Translations under genes and position numbers: made by a program
Assembly (NCBI GenBank): GCA_035286745.1
Contig: DATECU010000130.1
Location: 1-8,741, forward strand
DNA: 8,741 nt
Source: DATECU01 sp035286745
GTDB taxonomy: Bacteria; Acidobacteriota; Vicinamibacteria; Fen-336
Direction: 5' to 3'
In this document: piece after piece, positions 1 through 6,010 of the stretch
Layout of the letters: every line of letters begins with the position of its first letter
Position numbering within the stretch: position 1 is the stretch's first letter
The notes under the pieces: generated by a model
Seen by the model: the letters and a program-made list of their open reading frames with translations, nothing else
Told to the model about the DNA's origin: nothing
Database searches by the model: none

Positions 1-743
1 AACAGCACCAGCGACCCGCCAGCAATGCCCGACCGGCGGTGAGCCTCGCTGGCGAGGCGCGCCACCTCGCTCTGCGTCATGCCCTCCTTGAGCGAGGCGA
101 AGACCGCGCGGTGCGCCGCCACCGTGATCTCGCAAGCACGCCGCATGAGGGCCAGCTCGTGCGCGTCCTTCACCATGCGACAGCCGGCGGTGACCGGCGT
201 GGCGCTCTTGAGACGGGTGGCCGGCAGGGCCTTGCCGATCCCGTCGGCGAAGACGAAGGGCATGGTCTCCTCGATGCCTACCCGCCCGCTCGCCTTGCGG
301 TCCTTGAGGACCTGGGCCACCGCCGCATACGGCGAGGCGTCCTCCTCCCAGGCGCGCACGTCCGAGCCGACCTTGATCTGCTGCAGGGCCCGGTCCTTCT
401 CGAAGGCAGGGGTGACCCAGACAGGGTCGCCCTCGCGGGTCACGATCACGCCGAAGAACCGCTCGCTGTTCCCCCACTGGGCGCCCGTGAAGTAGCCGAG
501 GCTGCTGCCGCCGGCGATCACCATGGCGTCCAGGCCACTCTCCGCCAGCAACCTCCGCGCGCGCGCCAGGCGCGCCTGGCGCTCCTCCAGGCCGATCGGG
601 GTCATGCCGGCGGTCATCGGCTTGAGGACTGCGATAGGCGCAGGAGGCTCGTCGCCTGGCGCTGCACCCGCCACGCCAGGTAGGGCCGATCCCAGCGCGG
701 CGGCTCCGGAGAGCTGAAGCAGATTTCGCCGAGTGAGCGTCAT
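1..743 (-). CDS. Tat-exported M24-family peptidase (Xaa-Pro aminopeptidase/prolidase-like), partial
   Basis: The reading frame opens at the ATG 743-741 and runs without a stop off the left edge, giving about 247 residues. The start is backed by GGGAGG a few bases upstream. The N-terminus MTLTRRNLLQLSGAAALG has a twin-arginine motif (TRRNLLQ) followed by a hydrophobic Ala/Gly/Leu stretch ending near AGA, so Tat export of a folded, probably metal-loaded enzyme is likely. After a short linker, residues of about 50-180 resemble the creatinase N-terminal domain (ERQARLARARRLL, then GLDAMVIAGGSSLGYFTG). The start of the M24 pita-bread domain follows, with the characteristic RMVKDAHELALMRRACEIT and a later EGMTQSEVARL. 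The metal ligands (Asp, Asp, His, Glu, Glu in the family) lie beyond the window, so activity cannot be judged. Family activity is cleavage of Xaa-Pro bonds using a dinuclear metal centre. It could also be a creatinase-like hydrolase. It is divergent from the large peptidase-barrel gene. Confidence 0.85.
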   Translation of the reverse strand, partial: MTLTRRNLLQLSGAAALGSALPGVAGAAPGDEPPAPIAVLKPMTAGMTPIGLEERQARLARARRLLAESGLDAMVIAGGSSLGYFTGAQWGNSERFFGVIVTREGDPVWVTPAFEKDRALQQIKVGSDVRAWEEDASPYAAVAQVLKDRKASGRVGIEETMPFVFADGIGKALPATRLKSATPVTAGCRMVKDAHELALMRRACEITVAAHRAVFASLKEGMTQSEVARLASEAHRRSGIAGGSLVL

Positions 744-773
744 CGATCCTCCCGGGCAAGCCCCAAGCCGGTG

Positions 774-782
774 ATGGTATCA
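774..782 (-). promoter_or_regulatory. Extended -10 promoter candidate for the M24 gene
   Basis: Read on the minus strand this is TGATACCAT, matching the extended -10 pattern TGN-TANNNT. It lies about 30 bases upstream of the M24 ATG, leaving a short leader with the GGGAGG ribosome site. I see no good -35 hexamer. Promoter activity is inferred from pattern only. Confidence 0.35.
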
Positions 783-810
783 GGCCTCCCGCTCCGGATG
801 GCGCCCTTCA

Positions 811-819
811 TGCTACGCT
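811..819 (+). promoter_or_regulatory. Extended -10 promoter candidate for the peptidase-barrel gene (leaderless)
   Basis: TGCTACGCT matches TGN-TANNNT. It ends eight bases before the ATG at 828, so transcription would begin at or just before that codon. This agrees with the lack of a Shine-Dalgarno sequence there, and supports 828 over the upstream GTG at 771, the ATG at 774 and the in-frame ATGs at 798 and 810. Inferred from pattern only. Confidence 0.35.
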
Positions 820-827
820 CCGCCCTC

Positions 828-3644
828 ATGGCACAGCCCGGGCCGCTCCCTCGCCTGCTGGTGGTCCTTGGGCTCTTGGCGCGATTCGGCGCGGGCCAAG
901 CCGCCGCCGCCTCGATGCCCCCAGAGCTGCGCTTCCGCAGCCTCAGTACCCAGCGGGTCACCGTGCACTTCCCGCAGGAGCTGGAAGCCATGGCGCGCCA
1001 GGCCGCCGCCCTGGCCACCGAGATCCTGGAACGTCTCCAGGCTCGCTACGACCATCGCGTGGGCCGGGTGCAGATCGTCCTGGTCGACGTGGAGGACGAT
1101 CCGAACGGCTTCGCATCTCCTCTTCCCTATCCTCTGGTCCAGGTGCGGGCGGCGGCCCCTCGCGGTGCCGACGAGTTCGGAAACCACGAGAGCTGGCTGC
1201 GCGTGGTGCTCACCCACGAGCTGGCGCACGTCGTTCACCTCGACCAGGCTCGCGGCCTGCAGGGCGTTAGCCGCAAGGTCCTCGGCCGCGCCCCCTTCCT
1301 GTTCCCGAACGGTGCCACGCCGACCTGGATGATCGAGGGCCTGGCCACCTTCGAGGAGACCGAGGGCACTGCCTTCGGCCGGGGCCGCAACCCGGACTCC
1401 CGCATGGTCTTGCGTATGGCCGCCCTGGAGGGAGATTTTCCCATGGAGGACCGGCCGGTTCTCGGGCTCGATGACTGGCCGGGGGGCCAGGCCGCCTACC
1501 TCTTCGGCGAGGCCTTCCTGCGCGATGTGTCGCGTCGCTTCGGCCCCCAGACCATTCCCGAGTTGACCCGGGTCCACGCCGGCCGGCCCATTCCCTACCT
1601 CGACGACCTCACCGCCCGCAGCGTCACCGGACGAAGCTTCCATTCCCTCTGGCGGGAGTGGAGACAGGCGACCCGGGAGGGGGCCTTCCGTGAGGCGCGG
1701 GTGCTTCGGGATCGCGAGCTGACGCCGTTCACCCTGCTCACCACCCGGGGCATTCGCCAAACGGGTCCCCGCTTCAGCCCCGATGGGACCTGGATCGCCT
1801 ACACCAGCAAGCGCCAGACGCGATTCCGGGAGATTCGCTTGATGCGCCGGGACGGCACCGGCGACCATCGACTGGCTGTGCGCAATGGAGGAAGCGCGCT
1901 GGCCTGGACGCCGGACGGCCGCTCCCTGGTCTACGACGAGCCTGAGAGCTACCGCCTGTTCCGGGTTCGCAGCGACCTGAGGCGGGTGGATGTCGAGACC
2001 GGAGAGGTGCGGCGTTTGACGCGCGGATTGCGCGCCCGCGAACCCGATGTCGCGCCCGACGGCCGCCGCCTGGTCTTCGTCCGCCAGGGAGCCGAGGCAA
2101 GCGAGCTGGCGCTCATCGGCCTCGACGGATCCGCGGCCAGGGACCTGACCCGCTCGGCACCCGGCGTGCAGTGGAGCAACCCGCGTTTCGCACCTGGGGG
2201 TGCCATGGTGGCGGCCTCGCGCTATCAGCCGGGGGGGCGGCTCGACCTGGTGCTGGTCGATGCCGAGAGCGGTGAGGTGACACCTCTCACCGAGGATCGG
2301 GCCAAAGATGTGGAACCCGTCTTCACGCCCGACGGGAGCCACCTGGTCTTTCGCTCCGACCGGGACGGCGTCTCCAACCTCTACGCCCTGCGCCTGTCCG
2401 ACCGCGCGCTACTCCGCATAACGAATGTGCTGGGCGGGGCCTTCTTGCCCGACCTCTCTCCTGACGGCCGAACCCTGGCGTTCGCCAGCTACTCCTCCCG
2501 GGGCTACGACCTGGCCACCGCCCCGCTCGACCTCGAAGCGGCCGCCCCGGCCGAGCCCTTCCTCGACCCCTATCCTGCGCCGCGAGTCGACCCGGCCCCG
2601 GTGGGTGTGGAGAGCCGACCCTATCGTGCATTCCCGACCGCGCTGCCCCGCTTCTGGAGCCCCTACTTCGACAGCGTCTCGGACGAGACCCGCCTTGGCG
2701 TCCTGACCGCGGCTGCCGATCCCCTGTTTCGCCATCTCTACGGCGGCGACCTCTACCACGGCTCGAAGACCGGTCGCTTGAGCGGCAATCTCTACTACCA
2801 GTACGACCGCTGGCTTCCCACCTTCCTGCTGGCCCTGAAGGACGCGCGGGACCCCGGCCCCAAGGACGCCATCCTGCACACCCGCGAGCTGCAGCTGCGG
2901 GCATCCGTTCCCCTGCAACGGTCCCTGCGTTCGGTGCAGAGCCTGTCCTTGGGCTGGCGGCGCAGCCGGGAGACCTCCTCGACGGATCCCACGCCTTTCG
3001 ACCTGGGGGGGATCGAGCTGGCCTGGAACTTGAGCTCGGTCAAGAAGTACCCCTACTCGATCTCTCCCCTTGATGGCTCGCGACTGCGTCTGGCGCTTCT
3101 GAAGGAGGATCCGGCGCTAGGGAGCCGGGTCTCGCTGGCCAAGCTGTACGGGGACGCGCGGCTCTACGCTCGCCTCTTCGGGGAGTCGGACACCCTGGCC
3201 TTGCGCGCGGGCGGCGGCGCCACCTTCGGCCGGCCGACCTTCCAGAAGTCCTATGCGGTAGGCGGAATCGAATCCCGTTCGCTGTTCGACGTAGCGATCA
3301 CCAACCACTCGGTCCTCCGCGGCTACCCCGACGACGCCTTCACCGGCCGGAGCTTCGCCCACTTGAACCTCGAGTACCGCTTTCCCCTGCTCAAGCCCCA
3401 GCGCGGCTTCCGCTCCTACCCGGTCTTCCTGCGGCACCTCCACGGCGCCGCGTTCCTGGACGCGGCCCACGCCTGGACCAGGGACTTCGCGGTCGCGGAC
3501 GTGAAGACCGCAGCCGGCGTGGCCCTGGGTGCCGACTTCAATCTGGCCCACGGCCTTCCCTTCACCGCCACCGCCGGCGTCGCTCACGGCTTCGCGACGC
3601 GCGGTGGGACCCGCGCCTACTTCTTGGGCGGGCTGGCGTTCTGA
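828..3644 (+). CDS. Outer-membrane fusion: gluzincin (HEXXH) peptidase, PD40/TolB-like propeller, Omp85-like barrel
   Basis: A protein of about 938 residues in three parts. The start at 828 gives a clean signal peptide (MAQPGPLPRLLVVLGLLARF, cleavage near AAAA). The frame is open from GTG 771, but those 19 extra residues spoil the signal. Residues of about 30-290 form a metallopeptidase-MA-like domain with HELAH at 130-134 (zinc ligands and catalytic Glu) and WMIEGLA at 167-173, whose Glu170 is the likely third ligand. Six propeller blades with the PD40 signature follow: FSPDG near 316, WTPDG near 360, then copies near 410, 455, 500 and 543. Residues of about 617-938 are rich in alternating beta-strands, contain LRGYPDD at 830-836 (like the V-R-G-Y/F motif of Omp85 barrels) and end in Phe, as outer-membrane barrels do. 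The likely role is a surface- or periplasm-facing protease or binding platform anchored by its own barrel. No substrate can be named. The two hairpins after the stop suggest a single-gene unit. Confidence 0.9.
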   Translation: MAQPGPLPRLLVVLGLLARFGAGQAAAASMPPELRFRSLSTQRVTVHFPQELEAMARQAAALATEILERLQARYDHRVGRVQIVLVDVEDDPNGFASPLPYPLVQVRAAAPRGADEFGNHESWLRVVLTHELAHVVHLDQARGLQGVSRKVLGRAPFLFPNGATPTWMIEGLATFEETEGTAFGRGRNPDSRMVLRMAALEGDFPMEDRPVLGLDDWPGGQAAYLFGEAFLRDVSRRFGPQTIPELTRVHAGRPIPYLDDLTARSVTGRSFHSLWREWRQATREGAFREARVLRDRELTPFTLLTTRGIRQTGPRFSPDGTWIAYTSKRQTRFREIRLMRRDGTGDHRLAVRNGGSALAWTPDGRSLVYDEPESYRLFRVRSDLRRVDVETGEVRRLTRGLRAREPDVAPDGRRLVFVRQGAEASELALIGLDGSAARDLTRSAPGVQWSNPRFAPGGAMVAASRYQPGGRLDLVLVDAESGEVTPLTEDRAKDVEPVFTPDGSHLVFRSDRDGVSNLYALRLSDRALLRITNVLGGAFLPDLSPDGRTLAFASYSSRGYDLATAPLDLEAAAPAEPFLDPYPAPRVDPAPVGVESRPYRAFPTALPRFWSPYFDSVSDETRLGVLTAAADPLFRHLYGGDLYHGSKTGRLSGNLYYQYDRWLPTFLLALKDARDPGPKDAILHTRELQLRASVPLQRSLRSVQSLSLGWRRSRETSSTDPTPFDLGGIELAWNLSSVKKYPYSISPLDGSRLRLALLKEDPALGSRVSLAKLYGDARLYARLFGESDTLALRAGGGATFGRPTFQKSYAVGGIESRSLFDVAITNHSVLRGYPDDAFTGRSFAHLNLEYRFPLLKPQRGFRSYPVFLRHLHGAAFLDAAHAWTRDFAVADVKTAAGVALGADFNLAHGLPFTATAGVAHGFATRGGTRAYFLGGLAF

Positions 3645-3646
3645 GC

Positions 3647-3675
3647 GCGGCGACCGAAGTGAATTCGGTCGCCGC
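3647..3675. terminator. Perfect 12-bp hairpin after the peptidase-barrel gene
   Basis: The left arm GCGGCGACCGAA (3647-3658) and the right arm TTCGGTCGCCGC (3664-3675) pair perfectly around a 5-base loop. The hairpin starts two bases after the stop codon. No T-run follows on either strand, so it is not a textbook intrinsic terminator. It may end transcription, protect the 3' end of the mRNA, or act for both convergent genes. Confidence 0.6.
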
Positions 3676-3678
3676 TAT

Positions 3679-3709
3679 GAAGCGGGGGGCTCCCGCCCTC
3701 CGAGCCCCC
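3679..3709. repeat. GC-rich hairpin repeat, copy A (between convergent genes)
   Basis: GGGGGCTC (3685-3692) pairs with GAGCCCCC (3702-3709), an 8-bp stem with a 9-base loop. The first 24 bases (3679-3702) match 5131-5154 at all but two positions, in the same orientation. It lies between two converging genes, so a terminator-like role on both strands is plausible. No T-run follows. Confidence 0.6.
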
Positions 3710-3744
3710 GGCCCCGAACCGTAGGGGCAGGCGTTGCGCGGCGA

Positions 3745-5115
3745 TCAGTGGGGTAGGCCGAACACGTAGTAGGCGGCGCAGAGCAGGGCCAGCACCACCG
3801 CTCCCGGGGTCACCTCGCGCCAGCGCCCGGCGGCGGCCTTGACCAGCGGGTAGAGGGCCAGGCCGGCGGTCAGACCGTTCGCGATGTTGTAGGTGAAGAC
3901 CATCATGGCGATGGTGGCAAACGCTGGGATCAGCTCCGTCAGGTCCTCGAAGTCGATCTCGCGAAACGAGGAGAGCATGAGCAACCCCACCGCCACCAGA
4001 GCCGGGGCGTAGGCGTAGGTCAGGGTCTGCAAGGGCGCGAAGAGCGGGATCAGGAAGAGCGAAACCGCGAACAGCGCCGCCGTCGTCACCGAGGCGAGCC
4101 CGGTCCGGGCCCCCTCGCGTATTCCGGCGGCGGATTCGATATACGCACCGCTGGTCGTGGTCCCGACCAGGCCGGCGAAGACACAGGTGGTCGCGTCCAC
4201 CAGCATCGGCTTCTGGATGTCGGGGAGATCGCCCCGGGCGTCCAGCATCCCGCCGGCGGCTCCCACCCCCACCAGGGTTCCCAGCGTGTCCAGGAAGCCC
4301 ATGAGGACCAGGGTGAGCAGCACCGGGAGAAAGCCGATCTCAAGGACGCCCACAACGTCTAACTTGAAGGCCAGAGCCGAGACGTCGTAGGCGCCGGTGA
4401 ACGGGAGGGCGACCAGAGCCTGGGGCCTGGCACCGTAGCCCAGCAGGCCGCCGAGCGCTGCGGTCACCGCCATGCCGATCAGGATGGCGCCTCGCAGGCG
4501 GCGCTGAATGAGGAGTGCCGTCAGCAGGATGCCGAAGATGGCGAGCAGCACCCGGGGATCGTGGAGGTCGCCGATCTTGAGCGGCGCTGCCGGAGCGCGC
4601 AGCAAGCCGGTCGGCCCCTGAAGCGCGGCCGGGGGCATGCCGGTGACGAAGCTGGTGACGATGCCGGTCTCGTAGAGGCCGATCAGGGCGAGGAAGAGAC
4701 CGATGCCGGCGGCGAAGCTGCGCTTCATCGAGGGCGAGATGGCGGCTGCCAGCCAGGGCCGGATGCCGAGCAGGGTGATGATCAGGAAGAGGAGCCCGCT
4801 CACGAAGACGGCGCCGAGCGCCTTGGGCCAGGGGATGCCGAGGGCCGCCAGGGTGAAGGCGATAAAGGCGTTCTCGCCCATGTAGGGCGCCACCGCGATG
4901 GGCCGGTTGGCGTAGAGGCCCATGAGCAAGGTGCCAAAGACGCACACCAGGATGGTGGCCACCGTGCTGGGACCGGAGGGGATGCCGATGCTGCTCAGGA
5001 TGGCGGGGTTCACCACCACGATGTAGGCCATGGTGAGGAAGGTCGTGGTGCCGCCAAGGACCTCGGTCCGTATCGTGGTCCCGCGCTCCCTGAGCCTGAA
5101 GAGCCGCTCCAGCAC
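3745..5115 (-). CDS. NCS2-family purine permease, AzgA/guanine-hypoxanthine type
   Basis: A 456-residue integral inner-membrane protein of normal AzgA-group length, predicted to import adenine, guanine or hypoxanthine with protons. Family landmarks in order are an N-terminal LERLFRLRERGTTIRTE leading into TTFLTMAYIVVVNPAIL (24-40), MGLYANRPIAVAPYMGENAF (65-84), the FLDTLGTLVGV segment (274-284, with Asp276), the GTTTSGAYIESAAGI segment (318-332, with Glu327) and IPAFATIAMMVFTYNIANGL (396-415). Asp276 and Glu327 match conserved acidic positions in the substrate-binding core. Position 77-84 reads PYMGENAF where many AzgA/GhxP members have PGMGLNAF, so this is a divergent subgroup and the exact base specificity is uncertain. 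The start is GTG with no Shine-Dalgarno sequence; a TGN-TANNNT element six bases upstream suggests a leaderless message. No purine-metabolism gene is adjacent. It converges with the peptidase-barrel gene. Confidence 0.93.
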   Translation of the reverse strand: MLERLFRLRERGTTIRTEVLGGTTTFLTMAYIVVVNPAILSSIGIPSGPSTVATILVCVFGTLLMGLYANRPIAVAPYMGENAFIAFTLAALGIPWPKALGAVFVSGLLFLIITLLGIRPWLAAAISPSMKRSFAAGIGLFLALIGLYETGIVTSFVTGMPPAALQGPTGLLRAPAAPLKIGDLHDPRVLLAIFGILLTALLIQRRLRGAILIGMAVTAALGGLLGYGARPQALVALPFTGAYDVSALAFKLDVVGVLEIGFLPVLLTLVLMGFLDTLGTLVGVGAAGGMLDARGDLPDIQKPMLVDATTCVFAGLVGTTTSGAYIESAAGIREGARTGLASVTTAALFAVSLFLIPLFAPLQTLTYAYAPALVAVGLLMLSSFREIDFEDLTELIPAFATIAMMVFTYNIANGLTAGLALYPLVKAAAGRWREVTPGAVVLALLCAAYYVFGLPH

Positions 5116-5121
5116 GCCGGG

Positions 5122-5130
5122 AGACTACCA
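5122..5130 (-). promoter_or_regulatory. Extended -10 promoter candidate for the purine permease (leaderless)
   Basis: The minus strand reads TGGTAGTCT, matching TGN-TANNNT, and ends six bases before the GTG start at 5115. That distance implies transcription starting at about the start codon. The region where a -35 would lie is occupied by hairpin repeat copy B. Pattern-based inference. Confidence 0.35.
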
Positions 5131-5159
5131 GAAGCGGGGGACTCCCGCCCCCCGTCCCC
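5131..5159. repeat. GC-rich hairpin repeat, copy B (upstream of the permease)
   Basis: GGGGAC (5137-5142) pairs with GTCCCC (5154-5159) around an 11-base loop. Its first 24 bases match copy A (3679-3702) with two substitutions, one of which (G to A at 5141) is matched by a T at 5155, so pairing is kept. It lies after the end of the sigma-factor operon and directly against the permease promoter, so it may end the operon transcript, influence the permease promoter, or both. Confidence 0.6.
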
Positions 5160-5175
5160 GGGCCGGACCAACGCG

Positions 5176-5192
5176 CCGACCTCGGACGTCGG
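5176..5192 (-). terminator. Short hairpin downstream of the sigma/DUF4097 operon
   Basis: CCGAC (5176-5180) and GTCGG (5188-5192) form a 5-bp GC-rich stem with a 7-base loop. It is the first hairpin met by transcripts leaving the second DUF4097 gene, followed by hairpin repeat copy B. It has no T-run and the stem is short, so this is a weak call. Confidence 0.25.
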
Positions 5193-5228
5193 TGTGGGCT
5201 GGCCGAGCCTCGATCGCGGAGCGTTGGG

Positions 5229-6002
5229 CTATCGCACCTTACGCAGGTGAACGCTCCCGTTCACCGTCTCCAGGCTGAGCGAGCGGCCGCCCGACCCCAG
5301 CGTCCCCTCCAGCTTGTGGCCCACCAGGCCTCCGCGAACGGCGAGTGGGAAGTCGGTCCTGATGTCGCCGTTCACGGTGCGAGCCTTGACTTCGGTGCTG
5401 GCCGTGTCCGGCAAGGTCACGGTCAGGCTGCCGTTCACGGTCTCAAACGAGAGCTCGCCCTCCCAGTTGGTTTTCCCCAACTCGACGCGGACCGAACCGT
5501 TGACGCTCCGGGCCCGAACCAGGCCTGCCGCCGCCACCTCGACGTCGCCGTTCACGCTCGCCGCCTCCGCGTCCCCTGGGAGGTCACGACCCTCAACCTC
5601 GCCGTTCACGGTGCGGCCGACGAAGCGGACGCCGGCGGGGACCTGGACCTCGAAGTCGACGCTCACGTCGTTGTCCTGGGTCTCCATGCGGCCGCCCGAT
5701 CCCGGGACGCACTCGTTAGGCCTACGCCAGGACCCGCCCGGGTAGAGAGCGCAGATGGTCACGCCGCCGGCATGAGGCACCACCCTGATCTCGACCGCCG
5801 CCGGATCGCTGCGCCGCGCGTGCTTCCTGGCCACCACCTGCGCCTGGTCTCCGGGCGCGGCCACCGCCCGGATGTCTCCGCTCACCCCTTTGATCTCCAG
5901 GGTCTGCCCGGGTGCCAGCCGCTCGCTCCAGCGAAACTCGGCGGCGGCGGCCGGAAGGACCAGGCCCAGCACGAAGAGGACGAGGTTCCGCAACAGGCTC
6001 AT
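5229..6002 (-). CDS. Exported DUF4097 beta-repeat protein (second copy)
   Basis: A 257-residue protein of the DUF4097 family, whose biochemical role is not established. Residues 1-21 are a signal peptide (MSLLRNLVLFVLGLVLPAAAA), so it acts in the periplasm or envelope. The body is built of short beta-repeats marked by (T/S)VNG at 131, 149, 166, 188, 209 and 246, with a weaker GVSG at 39. Spacings of 17-22 residues are what a stacked beta-solenoid or layered sheet would give. Cys84 and Cys98 could form a disulfide. The ATG has a clear AGGGGG ribosome site inside the end of the preceding gene, and the gap is only eight bases, so it is translated from the same message. It is the last gene of the sigma/anti-sigma operon and probably a diverged duplicate of the upstream neighbour. 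Structural role, ligand binding or signal sensing for the anti-sigma factor are all possible. Confidence 0.87.
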   Translation of the reverse strand: MSLLRNLVLFVLGLVLPAAAAEFRWSERLAPGQTLEIKGVSGDIRAVAAPGDQAQVVARKHARRSDPAAVEIRVVPHAGGVTICALYPGGSWRRPNECVPGSGGRMETQDNDVSVDFEVQVPAGVRFVGRTVNGEVEGRDLPGDAEAASVNGDVEVAAAGLVRARSVNGSVRVELGKTNWEGELSFETVNGSLTVTLPDTASTEVKARTVNGDIRTDFPLAVRGGLVGHKLEGTLGSGGRSLSLETVNGSVHLRKVR

Positions 6003-6010
6003 GATTCCCC

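Noticed and set aside
39..717. Plus-strand open frames over the left edge
   Set aside because: The minus-strand frame carries a Tat signal and M24 homology and has a ribosome site; the plus-strand products are Arg/Ala-rich without recognisable motifs.
813..2342. A 509-codon open frame on the minus strand
   Set aside because: It is antisense to the peptidase-propeller gene, whose zinc motif, propeller repeats and signal peptide are clear. Long antisense frames are expected in GC-rich coding DNA, and its product shows no domain pattern.
3679..5159. A transposon bounded by the two GC-rich repeats around the permease
   Set aside because: The repeats are direct, short and hairpin-forming, no transposase or target-site duplication is visible, and the permease has the same base composition as its neighbours.
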